A model generated the notes under the pieces. The model was not told the origin of the DNA and made no database searches. It saw nothing but the letters and a program-made list of their open reading frames with translations. DNA of 32,530 bases from a virus, in the IMG/VR virus record IMGVR_UViG_3300024520_000312, positions 1 to 32,530 of that record; one strand, 5' to 3'. The translations under genes were made by a program, and so were the position numbers. This document shows positions 13,525-22,046 of the stretch, one piece after another (the stretch's first letter is position 1; each line of letters starts with the position of its first letter).

Positions 13525-15033
13525 TTAAACCGTCCCGTCGTGAAGGAATTTGTATACCGTCCCTTCAACGTTCATCTCGACGTACTGGTTACCCGATCCC
13601 GCTGAAGCTGCCCCACCAGTATCTCCATCAGAGTAGACGAAGCGCTCAGCGCCCGATCCCGTCGGAATACTGCCGTTGATGTAGATATGGTTGATGCAAT
13701 CATCAACTGAGCCTGAGAAATTAACTTCGGTGCCACTAGTTGCCGGATTGACTCGGCCAAGGAATATAGAGCTTTGGCAGTCCTGAGCGTTCACAAATGC
13801 TTCGGTTAACACGCCCGCGCCCGAAGTGTGGAGCATGACAAGGCAGCCGCGGAGGAAGCGGAAATCAAGATGTCGTGTTGTCGCTGCGGTGCCTTCGGCG
13901 CGGCAATTGATCATCATGCCGTTAATCGCGATAAACGAATCTTGCCGAACTCTCCAGGTATCTGCCCCGGGATTGTGGGTATACAATTCTCCCCCGGTGA
14001 TGTCGGCGTAACGCACATCCCCATTCTTATCGCCATCGACGCGTGTCGTCCCACCATTGAGCGACGAACCTGCAAAACCCATCGGACAGAGTTGCGAATA
14101 AAAATCGACGTGGCTTTGCCAGCCCGTAAGGAACATTCCGGCCGCTATGCCTTGGACCGCAAGCTGGTAATCCCCTCGGGTGTTGTGCTCCGTAGTGATA
14201 TCTCTCCAGAGTCCGCCTTTATAACCGACGACTAGATCTTCATCGGCGATTACCGTCCCCCAATTAGTAGCCGTCGTGGCCTGCCCGACGATCGCAACCC
14301 CTCGGAAAATCGTCCCGTCCGCACTCGCTCTCGACTGAATGTCCTTTCCATCTTCAAAGACCGGCGTCAATTTACTGATCGTGATGCTGGCGCTGGCCGC
14401 TTCAGTGGCTAAGATGCCAGGGTTCGTCGCCTCATTAACCGTGATGACGGTGGTCGACGGCGAGCCGTTGACGGTCACCACTTTGTGATCGTTGGCAGTT
14501 CCGCCGCGCACGAGCAAGATGTCGTTATCCGAGAAAACGGAAAAGTCGACCGCGCCGGCTGTGGTCAATGTCGATTGCGCTACGGTAATGTCAGTCGCAA
14601 CGACCTCAGTGCTTTTAGCAATGTTAGGTCTGATTTGCGTTGGCCACGATCCTTCGGTCGGCTGCGCCGATAAGTTCGATCCAATGATCGCCACACCTTT
14701 AGGAAATATCGTCGAGCTGGTTACGTAATCCCCCGGCGGTAGAAAGACTCTGGTATGCGGGCCGGTATCAAACGCCGCATCAATTGCCGCTTGGATCGCT
14801 GCGGTGTCGTCAGTAACGCCGTCTCCCGTTGCCCCGAAGTCATCTTGAGCGTTAACAATTCCGTAGGGGAATATCGCAAGGTTGTTAACTCGGTTCGTAA
14901 TGTCAGTGAGGTAATCGGTCAGTGCCCGACGGACGTGGGGGTCAATTCCTTCAGCGGGAAGGAAAATTTCTTGTAAACGCGGCCCACCCCGGCGCACTCG
15001 GTAATCAGTAAAGAGGCTTTGAGTAGTCGCCAT
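13525..15033 (-). CDS. Tailspike with pectate-lyase-like beta-helix
   Basis: The 502-aa product has an N-terminal adaptor part (residues 1-55) with RRALTDYLTDITNRVNNL, followed by VNAQDDFGATGDGVTDDTAA at about 61-80. That segment is the standard entry into the Pectate_lyase_3 beta-helix of phage tailspikes. The body is Gly/Ser/Thr/Asn-rich, as expected for a beta-helix, and the end may trimerise. Tailspikes bind and often cut host surface polysaccharide. I cannot identify catalytic residues or the sugar. Confidence 0.85.
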   Translation of the reverse strand: MATTQSLFTDYRVRRGGPRLQEIFLPAEGIDPHVRRALTDYLTDITNRVNNLAIFPYGIVNAQDDFGATGDGVTDDTAAIQAAIDAAFDTGPHTRVFLPPGDYVTSSTIFPKGVAIIGSNLSAQPTEGSWPTQIRPNIAKSTEVVATDITVAQSTLTTAGAVDFSVFSDNDILLVRGGTANDHKVVTVNGSPSTTVITVNEATNPGILATEAASASITISKLTPVFEDGKDIQSRASADGTIFRGVAIVGQATTATNWGTVIADEDLVVGYKGGLWRDITTEHNTRGDYQLAVQGIAAGMFLTGWQSHVDFYSQLCPMGFAGSSLNGGTTRVDGDKNGDVRYADITGGELYTHNPGADTWRVRQDSFIAINGMMINCRAEGTAATTRHLDFRFLRGCLVMLHTSGAGVLTEAFVNAQDCQSSIFLGRVNPATSGTEVNFSGSVDDCINHIYINGSIPTGSGAERFVYSDGDTGGAASAGSGNQYVEMNVEGTVYKFLHDGTV

Positions 15034-16562
15034 TACTCTTCACTGTCGATCTGTGCGCGGTAATCGATGCCTAGTAGCTCCATCTCTCCCACGTACTCTT
15101 GCTTAAACTTCTGCCAACGTGCGGCATGGACGCGATCAAACCCACCCCGGAAAAGAGACGCTATACCGTTAAGCGTGGTCTCGTCCCCTCCGTGAACATC
15201 TGAATAGATGTATTGCTGGAGCCCTATCGTGGGGGCCGTCTTGAATCGTGGGCGGATACGATCGACTACCGTAATCTTGTCGTCCGTCCCGATGTTCCAG
15301 GTTGTTAGCCGGCCAATCCCAGGGTTCCCGTTAACAAACCTGAGCCGGTTCGACCCAAAGGTATCTTCGACAACCGCCCATACCGGAGTGCCGGTCGTAG
15401 GCACCCAATCGTCGTAAGACGAAGCGGGTAAGTCGTCATACGCCGTCGCCGCGTAGAGCGTATTCAGTCCGTCATAAGTTACCGAGGTGGGTCGGTATTC
15501 AAAGACGGCTTGAACATCTAAGGGGAACCCACCACCACCGCCCTGAGCCCAGCGATCTGACCGATAATTGTAGGCGACGTACCGGTCTAAGGTTGCATCG
15601 GCGCCGGAAGGGAAGTACCAAATGACCCGGAACTCTTGCCGGTCATGGTAGCCGATCATCTTATCGGCTTCGGCGATGTTCAGATTCTCAAAGAACCATT
15701 TCGCTACCCGGTTTGTTCCGATAGGGATCGGCCGCGTACCGTCGTAGAGGTACGCGTTATCGAACCCCCAGAAGAGGTGCGCAGTCTCGATGCTGACAAC
15801 GGAGAAGGGTCCCCAGGTGCCCAAGCCATCCCCTGGAATCGCCCGAAACCGCCAAACCTCGGGGACGCCGACGTACTGGCCCAAGAACATCGATTGCTGT
15901 TTGTACGCGACGAGGTTCGATCCCAAGCGCTTGGCCGCTGTGATCTCTCCTGGGTAGTCGGTCAATCGCCCCGAAGTGGATTGGGTCGCGATGCTTGTCG
16001 TCCAATCGCTGACGTTACCCGCCGCCGAGCACAACCAGCGGTCGGGCGCATCCCCGTAAATGGGGCCGGTCAGATCTGAATCGTCGATGTTGAACGCAAC
16101 CGCGAAGTCCAGCACGGTCTCGACGATGCGCGCTTTGAACATCCCACTTGAAACTGACATCGAAGTAAACGACGCCGTAGCCGTCGAAGTTCGTTGAATT
16201 TTATCGCCTTTTTGAGCAGCGAGGATGATGTCTCCGTACTGAGCGAAGGTCCATTGAGCTGCGCTATTAGCGGAGTACGTCCCGCCGCCATTCTTAAAGT
16301 TTGTCCAAGTTGTCGACGTCAACTTATAAATCGTAGAGGTCGTTCCCTTAGTAGCGACATAAATCTCATTCGTACCGTCGAGCTTCGTAACGGAAGCCCC
16401 CGAAGCTGCGGTCGAAGCGATGACGCTAAAATCCGAATCAACATTAGAAGGGATCGTTTTGACGCCATTTAGCGTGGGGAGTAGCGCGTTACAGTCCGTG
16501 AGCACACCCGGCTCCGAAGGATCGGCATCGGGAGCGAAGCCTTTAATCGGTTGGTAAGGCAT
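15033..16562 (-). CDS. Packaged-DNA stabilisation / tail hub protein (P22 gp10-like)
   Basis: The 509-aa product begins MPYQPIKGFAPDADPSEPGV, a start I associate with the podoviral stabilisation protein. The rest alternates beta strands with repeated turn motifs (SVTKLDGTNEIYVATKG, AQYGDIILAAQKGDKI, NNAYLYDGT-like elements), as in a beta-propeller. In P22 this protein closes the head and joins the portal-adaptor to the spike. Its place between the adaptor/CBM genes and the tailspike agrees. Its stop and the next start overlap by one base. Confidence 0.75.
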   Translation of the reverse strand: MPYQPIKGFAPDADPSEPGVLTDCNALLPTLNGVKTIPSNVDSDFSVIASTAASGASVTKLDGTNEIYVATKGTTSTIYKLTSTTWTNFKNGGGTYSANSAAQWTFAQYGDIILAAQKGDKIQRTSTATASFTSMSVSSGMFKARIVETVLDFAVAFNIDDSDLTGPIYGDAPDRWLCSAAGNVSDWTTSIATQSTSGRLTDYPGEITAAKRLGSNLVAYKQQSMFLGQYVGVPEVWRFRAIPGDGLGTWGPFSVVSIETAHLFWGFDNAYLYDGTRPIPIGTNRVAKWFFENLNIAEADKMIGYHDRQEFRVIWYFPSGADATLDRYVAYNYRSDRWAQGGGGGFPLDVQAVFEYRPTSVTYDGLNTLYAATAYDDLPASSYDDWVPTTGTPVWAVVEDTFGSNRLRFVNGNPGIGRLTTWNIGTDDKITVVDRIRPRFKTAPTIGLQQYIYSDVHGGDETTLNGIASLFRGGFDRVHAARWQKFKQEYVGEMELLGIDYRAQIDSEE

Positions 16563-16563
16563 A

Positions 16564-17358
16564 TCAGGAACTCTTTCCGAAATCGTTAAGGCGGCTTAAT
16601 GCCTTAGCACGCAAGTTCGTTAAATGAGCCATTTCCTGAGCATAGTTCTCGTGGTCAAACTCATCGGTTCGGTTTTCGTTCGTATACCGATCAAATTCTG
16701 ATTCTAAATACTTAATCTCTATGTCGATAAGTTCAATTTTATTTCGGATCTGAATAAGCGATTCATCCCCAGTAACCGAAACCTCGAACGTCGGCCCCTG
16801 GTTCCGGCGAGCGCGCCCTCGGAATTTTGTATCCCTTTCTGTTCTCCCACGCCGCGGCGCTGGCGGACGCTTCCTCCCACCGTAGGAAGTTCGCCCTCGC
16901 CCCCCGGGCTCACCGCCGCCAAGTCCCGCGGTCGCTACGACCGGGTCGGGGCCTAATAGTGAGAAGTTGTCGAACTCTGAGGTCAGCGTATCGGTTGCAA
17001 CGCCTACGGAGAATTCAATTCTGAGCAGCGCGTCCCCAGTGACGGTAAAAGTATCGTTGACTGAGCCGTCAATCTCTTCAAACGACGAAGAGTAGACCGT
17101 CGACGTTGTCACTCCAACGACGTCGATATTCCAAGAGCCCGCAGTGCCAATAAACCCATCGGCGGTGAACGTGTACTGGCTGCCGGAAACAACGACGATG
17201 TTCTGGTCGTTTTGCCCAACCGCCTCTTCACCGCCTCCGACGTTGGTCATCACCACATGCCCCGTTGACTGGGTGATGGTCCCCGTCCCGGTGAACATCT
17301 GCCATCCCGTGACGTCGGCATCGAACGTCCGATTGATGAGGATGAGTTCGACGGCCAT
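16564..17358 (-). CDS. Carbohydrate-binding-module-like protein with basic linker and coiled coil
   Basis: Residues 1-135 look like a CBM_4_9-type beta-sandwich (INRTFDADVTGWQMFTG at the start, FDNFSLLGPDP at the end). Residues 140-190 form an Arg/Gly-rich linker (GGRGRTSYGGRKRPPAPRR). Residues 200-264 form a charged coiled coil (IRNKIELIDIEIKYLESEF). The same three-part plan appears in the gene at 28772..29581. The head may bind sugars or decorate the virion and the tail may anchor or multimerise. This is inference from composition. Confidence 0.6.
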   Translation of the reverse strand: MAVELILINRTFDADVTGWQMFTGTGTITQSTGHVVMTNVGGGEEAVGQNDQNIVVVSGSQYTFTADGFIGTAGSWNIDVVGVTTSTVYSSSFEEIDGSVNDTFTVTGDALLRIEFSVGVATDTLTSEFDNFSLLGPDPVVATAGLGGGEPGGRGRTSYGGRKRPPAPRRGRTERDTKFRGRARRNQGPTFEVSVTGDESLIQIRNKIELIDIEIKYLESEFDRYTNENRTDEFDHENYAQEMAHLTNLRAKALSRLNDFGKSS

Positions 17359-18002
17359 TAGAACTTCGTCGGTAAGACTCGGTGGCTGGACACTTTGAAG
17401 ACCGTCTCACGGATTAGCTCTCCGTACACTCGCTCCGCTTCTTGAGAAAAATAATTTGCCAGGTTGGGGTTACGCAGCTCATCTCGAAAGATGGTGGCTT
17501 TAGCACGAAGCCGAATCATCTCTTCACCGTCCGTCATCCACTTGTTCGTCGCACCCGTGGACGCGCTTAAGCTAACTTCATCCAGTTTGAACAGCCCCGC
17601 CCAACGCATACCGTAAGCATCATTGGGCGGAGGATAGAGCCTGACCTCATTAGAATGAATCGCAAACATCTCCGGATATCCGTAATACTGACCAGAATCG
17701 ATACTCTCAATTCGATGCCAAGTAACGTGGATGATGGGGTAATCGCGAGTGCCGATTATCATTCGAATGGAATCTAGGCTCAGAATATTAGGGGCAGAGG
17801 TTACGGAAAGCGTGACCGCGGTCGTGCTGGCAACAGTTGTCTTGAGCGCTCCTTGGAACTCATTCCAAGCGAACCGCCGACGTTCGAAGTACCCAATTGC
17901 TCCGATAACCGCCTTGCCCACGGCCGAAGCGGAAGCAGAGATCTCGCCTCGCTTCACTTCTTTGGAAACTCGAACCTTCATTGTTCCGAAGTCACTCAAC
18001 GC
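17358..18002 (-). CDS. Head-tail adaptor (head-completion) protein
   Basis: I prefer the TTG start at 18002: GAGGAGG lies 8 bases upstream and overlaps the stop of the zinc-finger ORF. A longer open frame reaches 18143 but overlaps that ORF. ATG 17984 is another option. From the TTG the product has 214 aa, with FERRRFAWNEFQ, YPIIHVTWHRIESID, RLYPPPNDAYGMRWAG and a helical end (MIRLRAKATIFRDELRNPN). This layout fits the podoviral ring adaptor that binds the portal. Assignment is by pattern and gene order. Confidence 0.65.
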   Translation of the reverse strand, partial: ALSDFGTMKVRVSKEVKRGEISASASAVGKAVIGAIGYFERRRFAWNEFQGALKTTVASTTAVTLSVTSAPNILSLDSIRMIIGTRDYPIIHVTWHRIESIDSGQYYGYPEMFAIHSNEVRLYPPPNDAYGMRWAGLFKLDEVSLSASTGATNKWMTDGEEMIRLRAKATIFRDELRNPNLANYFSQEAERVYGELIRETVFKVSSHRVLPTKF

Positions 18003-18012
18003 CCTATCCTCC

Positions 18013-18348
18013 TCACCACTTTTTCCGGGAGCGGTGACCCGTTGATAATCTCCCCCGGTACTCAGGTACCCCTTCAGGATAATAGTCGTCGGGGACCTGC
18101 TTATCGCAATACTTCTCGTGCATCGCCTTACCCCTTCCGACATATTTTAGACAATGTTTGCAAACTCCTATGGGAACTTCCTTATTAAGAGGGGGGACTG
18201 CCGATACGACGCATGGATTCGAGGACCTGTCTTCCTCTTTCGTTAAGCGAATAACGGGCCTTGGAATCCGGTTTAGTTCCAATTTTTTTATCCGATAAGC
18301 GTCTCGTCTGCGCGGCACTTTGATTTCCCTTTTCGTTAAGAAGGTCAT
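18013..18348 (-). CDS. C2HC zinc-finger small protein, start uncertain
   Basis: The convincing part is the end: GVCKHCLKYVGRGKAMHEKY followed by Cys gives C-x2-C-x11-H-x4-C, a zinc-finger pattern. The only ATG giving the full 111 aa is at 18348 and would overlap the glycosyltransferase gene by 164 bases. No ATG or GTG, and no supported TTG, lies between 18185 and the finger. Thus either the long overlap is real or the finger is made by coupling or a non-standard start. Product DDYYPEGVPEYRG follows the finger. Function is unknown. Confidence 0.4.
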   Translation of the reverse strand: MTFLTKREIKVPRRRDAYRIKKLELNRIPRPVIRLTKEEDRSSNPCVVSAVPPLNKEVPIGVCKHCLKYVGRGKAMHEKYCDKQVPDDYYPEGVPEYRGRLSTGHRSRKKW

Positions 18349-19003
18349 CCAGCATTAAACGCCAATCGTCCGCATAATCACAGCAGAAGTAGTCGTCCCA
18401 CCAGGGGCCTCCTAAAGTGTAATGGACGAGTTTAGCCTTTGAATTATAAGGATATTCCCCTACTAACCAGTTCCATACCGGAGGTAGATCCCCGATCTGA
18501 CCCTCGCTGTCGAGCCATTTGAACTGATGAAGCTCCAAACCAGAAGCGGAGTTGACGTATTCAGGAGTTAGTTTATAGCATCGGCCAGTGTTCATGAGCA
18601 TGAGCGAAGACCAGTTCTTTTTCTCGTACTTCGTCTGCTTATTACCGAGCATCTTAGTTTTAGACATCGGCGTGTACTCGTGCTTGACCACCATGACCGC
18701 GTAATCGCTGTTCCGCATCTCGTAGAGTTCGTTGAGGTCAGCCCGCGCCAGCATGTCGGTGTCCATAAAGATCGCCCACCCCGTGTAATTGCAAAGGTAG
18801 GGGACCAAGAAACGGGTCAGGGAGAACTCTGTCGAGTGGAGCTTCTCTCTTGGGCGGGTGTGGATCTCTTCAAGCTGGTTCCGCTTGATGGGAGTAATCG
18901 AGATTGGCGAGCTAGCGTACTTCTGAATCGAATGACTGAGCACGTGATAGGCACTCGATTCGTTCGGGTCGTACCCCACAAAAACTCGGATTGGATTTTT
19001 CAT
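18185..19003 (-). CDS. DxD glycosyltransferase (GT-A fold)
   Basis: The ATG at 19003 follows AAGGTTGAAATA and lies just after the stop of the radical SAM gene; the longer frame from 19054 would overlap that gene. The 272-aa product starts IRVFVGYDPNESSAYHVLSH, a first GT-A strand, and has AIFMDTDMLARADLNELYE, where DTD is the metal/nucleotide-sugar motif. Later VHYTLGGPWWDDYF resembles the C-terminal part of GT8-like enzymes. It should transfer a sugar from a nucleotide donor. The acceptor could be a virion protein, host glycan or small molecule. The C-terminal tail (RYSLNERGRQVLESMRR) overlaps the zinc-finger ORF. Confidence 0.8.
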   Translation of the reverse strand: MKNPIRVFVGYDPNESSAYHVLSHSIQKYASSPISITPIKRNQLEEIHTRPREKLHSTEFSLTRFLVPYLCNYTGWAIFMDTDMLARADLNELYEMRNSDYAVMVVKHEYTPMSKTKMLGNKQTKYEKKNWSSLMLMNTGRCYKLTPEYVNSASGLELHQFKWLDSEGQIGDLPPVWNWLVGEYPYNSKAKLVHYTLGGPWWDDYFCCDYADDWRLMLDDLLNEKGNQSAAQTRRLSDKKIGTKPDSKARYSLNERGRQVLESMRRIGSPPS

Positions 19004-19007
19004 TATT

Positions 19008-19964
19008 TCAACCTTGGTAAGCGACACAATTTTCGCAAACAGTATCGGAAACATCTTTGTTTAGGTGCGCTTGCCGAAGCTCGGTGAACGCTTCTGAATT
19101 CCAAGCATCCATGAAGCTCATCGTGTTTAAGTCTCCGATGTCAAAGGTGTCGGAAGCTCCAAAACAACAAACAGATAAATGTCCATCGGCCCGAACGTGG
19201 CCTTCAGTAAAGGCGCTCCAACAAGGTAAAGGCTCTCGCAAGGCTCCGATACGCCCCTGGTTCCCGGCAATGGGCCTATAGCCGAGTTCCTCTTCTCGTT
19301 GAGTAGCGAAGGAGCCCATAGAATAGAGGGGGAGCCAGTAGTGCTCATCGACATAGGGAAATACCCTTTCTCGAAGTAGCGCTTCCATCTTCTTTTGTTG
19401 CTCACCGTCGAAGCGAATAGACGAAGCATAAATGCCGCAATTAAAATCACCGCGGTCACGGATCGCTTTCGCCCACTTGAGGTTCTCAAGCGCCTTATTA
19501 AACCACCGGGGCGCTACCCCCATCACTTCAGTAAATTGTTCGGCGTCGTATGCGTTAATCGAAAACTTAAGGGAGTCGAGCCCCGCTTCTAAACAAGCTT
19601 CGATTCGATGGGGCGGTGCGATTGATCCGTTTGTCGTGAGAAAGACGTAAGGGAATCCCAAATCCTTCTTACACCAGCGGATACAACTCTCAAGTAAGCC
19701 CGCGTTCATGAAAGACTCCCCAAGGAAGAAGACCCCAATCTCTTCCACCCCAGCTTCCCACATTTCACCGGTAATCCGTTTGAACAAACTGAAGTCCATA
19801 TCTTGCTTCGGCTGCTCGTCACGCATCCGCAGGGCGCAAAACCCGCAGCGGTAATTGCACCGGGGGCTACATTCGATTTTAACGGACTTCGGAGCGGGTG
19901 GGATAGGGGAAAGATGGGTCTCAGGGATCTTGGTAACCGCGTCAATGCGATCAGTAATATTCAT
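19008..19964 (-). CDS. Radical SAM enzyme with SPASM-type C terminus
   Basis: Start ATG 19964 overlaps the methyltransferase stop (ATGA) and has GAGG upstream. The 318-aa product carries CNYRCGFC, with C36, C40 and C43 binding the radical 4Fe-4S cluster. It has FFLGESF and TTNGS as expected for SAM binding. The C-terminal part shows a SPASM-like cysteine set: PCWSAF, GHLSVCCFGA, DIGDLNTMSFMDAW and VCENC. Such enzymes modify peptides or sugars by radical chemistry. Here it sits between a methyltransferase and a glycosyltransferase, so glycan or protein modification is likely. The substrate is not known. Confidence 0.85.
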   Translation of the reverse strand: MNITDRIDAVTKIPETHLSPIPPAPKSVKIECSPRCNYRCGFCALRMRDEQPKQDMDFSLFKRITGEMWEAGVEEIGVFFLGESFMNAGLLESCIRWCKKDLGFPYVFLTTNGSIAPPHRIEACLEAGLDSLKFSINAYDAEQFTEVMGVAPRWFNKALENLKWAKAIRDRGDFNCGIYASSIRFDGEQQKKMEALLRERVFPYVDEHYWLPLYSMGSFATQREEELGYRPIAGNQGRIGALREPLPCWSAFTEGHVRADGHLSVCCFGASDTFDIGDLNTMSFMDAWNSEAFTELRQAHLNKDVSDTVCENCVAYQG

Positions 19965-20461
19965 AGGGGCCTCAAAGTACAAGTAAATTCGCCTTCAGTT
20001 GCTTGGGTTTCAAGCACTTCCCATCGCTCTCTTATTTTAGGCATCCACCATTCCACAGGCTCAACCACGAGGTGGGCGTTCCTCCCGTCAGCTAGCTCCT
20101 TAATAGCGGGGCGCGTCGCAACGTTGAGGATGCACAACCGCTTCGTGAGCCGGCTCAGGTCGTCGAGAACCGTTTCGGTGAACTCCGGCTCGACGTGCTC
20201 CATGACGTCGGTGCATACGACGATGTCCGCTGGGGCGGGAGGCTCAATGTACTTCTCAAGGGCGGGATCGAACATCTTGATTTCGAAAGGAAGGTGCAAG
20301 TTCAGTTCGGCCTTTCCGCAGCCGTAATCGAGAACGTCGTTAGTTTCTAGTTGAGAGCAAAAGCTCATCACGATGGGTGCCCATCGCGAAGAGTGCTTGC
20401 CGTAGTCCGCTCGGTCGCGGTGGAGCTGCGCGTTCAGCGCTCGATATTCATCGGAGATCAT
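19961..20461 (-). CDS. Class I SAM-dependent methyltransferase
   Basis: The 166-aa product shows the Rossmann methyltransferase core: DVLDYGCGKAELNL (motif I, about 42-55), IKMFDPAL (end of strand 2 with acidic residue), DIVVCTDVMEHVEP (motif IV region) and LCILNVATRP. The N terminus (SDEYRALNAQLHRDRADYG) is the form found in stand-alone metagenomic phage methyltransferases. There is no DNA-methylase catalytic motif such as DPPY or PCQ, so a small-molecule, sugar or protein substrate is more likely. It is coupled to both neighbours by TAATG and ATGA overlaps. Confidence 0.8.
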   Translation of the reverse strand: MISDEYRALNAQLHRDRADYGKHSSRWAPIVMSFCSQLETNDVLDYGCGKAELNLHLPFEIKMFDPALEKYIEPPAPADIVVCTDVMEHVEPEFTETVLDDLSRLTKRLCILNVATRPAIKELADGRNAHLVVEPVEWWMPKIRERWEVLETQATEGEFTCTLRPL

Positions 20462-21960
20462 TACGCTGCCTTTCGCTTTCCGTAAAGACTAATTAACTCT
20501 TCTTTAACTTGGTTAAGAACGCTGTCCCAATCGTCGCCGACTTGACGGATCTGACGAACATGATCGCCGTACCAAATCATCTTATCGTCCCCGTAAGAAT
20601 TTGCCCCCGGTACCTGATACCGCCATGCGGGACGAGAGGGCGTGAGCGACCAGCACTGAACGCCGAAGGCGCCGCAGGCGTGGACTAAGGAATTGTTGAC
20701 CGAGATCACCAGGTCCAGGGAATGGATGAGCCCGCCGTAGCATTCGTCGAGATCGTTGACTACATCGAAATCGTGGTTAAGATCGATGCCCGATTCCTTT
20801 TGAAACTCCAGCGCGACGGCGGTGTTCCAACCCATCTTCTCGGCGTTATCGTACTGAAGGCTTATCCAATCTACGTCGACCGAACGAAGCAAGTCTTCCC
20901 AATCTTTAACGGGGACCGACCTCAGATCGTTACGCGTAATAACCGTCCCGCCTTTCCAACTGATCCCAATCTTCGGCCGGCTTCCAAGCTTTTCGAGACG
21001 CGATTTGTGTTTGTCGACCAGATTATCGAAAGGCTTCAAATAAGGCTTGCGGGGGAAATCCTCGTCTGTCTGACGATAATACTGGCACAAGTTGAAGATG
21101 GGTGCTTGGCTGTCAATCTTGTGCCACTGGGGAAACGTAATCTCTTTCCAAGGTACCTTACGCGTTCCGTAAATTGGAAAGTGATCACCAAAGTTGTGGC
21201 GCATGATTGAAACTAATCGCGGGTGAGCTTCGTAGATGATATCGATGTCGTGGCGAGCATCTTCGAAAACTGACGACGCCAAGATCTCATCCCCAACGCC
21301 CTGCTCTCCGTAAACGACAACGGACTGTCCTTTTTCACCTTCCCAGTAAGGGACTTTGCCTTCTTCGACATAGTGTCTAATCTTCCGTTGCTGGCTTGAA
21401 TTGATGGAAAGCGTGAGCCCGCCTCGGTAGCCTTCCCAACCCTCTTTCCAATGTCCCAATTCAAGATGCGCTAATCCTGAATTCCACAAACCATCTCGAT
21501 TTTTTGAGTCTATTTCAAACGCTTTATCGCACCACTCAAGACATTGTTTAGGTTGCCCCATATTGACGAACCCTGTCGCCATATTGTTATAGAATTCCGG
21601 CTGATTAGGATCTAACTCAATAGCTTTCCTAAAGACTTTTTGACCCTCTTCAAAACGTCCTTCGGAATTATAAACCCAACCAAGGTTATTATAGACTGCT
21701 GAAGATAATTCTTTATCGATCGGGGTCCCTTCTAAAGCTGCCCTGTACAGCATTTCAGCCATCCCGTAACGACTTTCGCGCATATAAGTCACGCCTAAAG
21801 AAAACAAAGCCCCGGCGTTATTTCGGTCACTGTCTAAGAAAAATTCAAAGATGCGTCGAGCTGCCCTTACATCTTCAAGGTTAGTGGACTGTAGTAACTC
21901 CGCACCCTTAGCGACCATCTCTTCCGGCGATTCAAAACTCATTTGTTGTTGGTCTTTCAT
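20461..21960 (-). CDS. TPR-glycosyltransferase fusion
   Basis: From ATG 21960 the product has 499 aa; an in-frame TTG at 21972 is an alternative. Four tetratricopeptide repeats fill about residues 50-205 (for example SSAVYNNLGWVYNSEGRFEE and PEFYNNMATGFVNMGQPKQC). The C-terminal part has GEQGVGDEI, KIGISWKGG and DLVISVNNSLVHACGAFGV, the pattern of GT-B glycosyltransferases of the GT9/GT41-like type. It may glycosylate a protein bound by the repeats. It is the first gene after the terminator at 22001 and heads the modification cassette. Confidence 0.8.
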   Translation of the reverse strand: MKDQQQMSFESPEEMVAKGAELLQSTNLEDVRAARRIFEFFLDSDRNNAGALFSLGVTYMRESRYGMAEMLYRAALEGTPIDKELSSAVYNNLGWVYNSEGRFEEGQKVFRKAIELDPNQPEFYNNMATGFVNMGQPKQCLEWCDKAFEIDSKNRDGLWNSGLAHLELGHWKEGWEGYRGGLTLSINSSQQRKIRHYVEEGKVPYWEGEKGQSVVVYGEQGVGDEILASSVFEDARHDIDIIYEAHPRLVSIMRHNFGDHFPIYGTRKVPWKEITFPQWHKIDSQAPIFNLCQYYRQTDEDFPRKPYLKPFDNLVDKHKSRLEKLGSRPKIGISWKGGTVITRNDLRSVPVKDWEDLLRSVDVDWISLQYDNAEKMGWNTAVALEFQKESGIDLNHDFDVVNDLDECYGGLIHSLDLVISVNNSLVHACGAFGVQCWSLTPSRPAWRYQVPGANSYGDDKMIWYGDHVRQIRQVGDDWDSVLNQVKEELISLYGKRKAA

Positions 21961-21986
21961 AAGCCGAGCCAATGTTTAATTATCAA
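21957..21986 (-). CDS. Possible 9-codon leader peptide ahead of the TPR-glycosyltransferase
   Basis: AGGAGG at 21991-21996 is the only strong ribosome site here but is too far from the glycosyltransferase ATG. It fits a TTG at 21986 with four bases spacing. That frame encodes MIIKHWLGL and stops at a TGA overlapping the ATG at 21960. Ribosomes ending there could re-start on the main gene. It could also be chance. Confidence 0.25.
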   Translation of the reverse strand: MIIKHWLGL

Positions 21987-22000
21987 ATTCCCTCCTAAAG

Positions 22001-22025
22001 AAAAGGGGGCGCGGCGCCCCCTTTT
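22001..22025. terminator. Intrinsic terminator, symmetrical
   Basis: On the minus strand AAAAGGGGGCG is followed by a CCG loop and CGCCCCCTTTT. The 7-bp G/C stem is extended by A-T pairs and ends in T4 on both strands. It lies 21 bp after the decoration gene and would end or reduce transcripts of the terminase-capsid group before the modification cassette. No clear promoter is seen between it and 21960, so read-through probably feeds the cassette and tail genes. Confidence 0.85.
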
Positions 22026-22046
22026 AGCAGCGAAAATTACTTGAAC

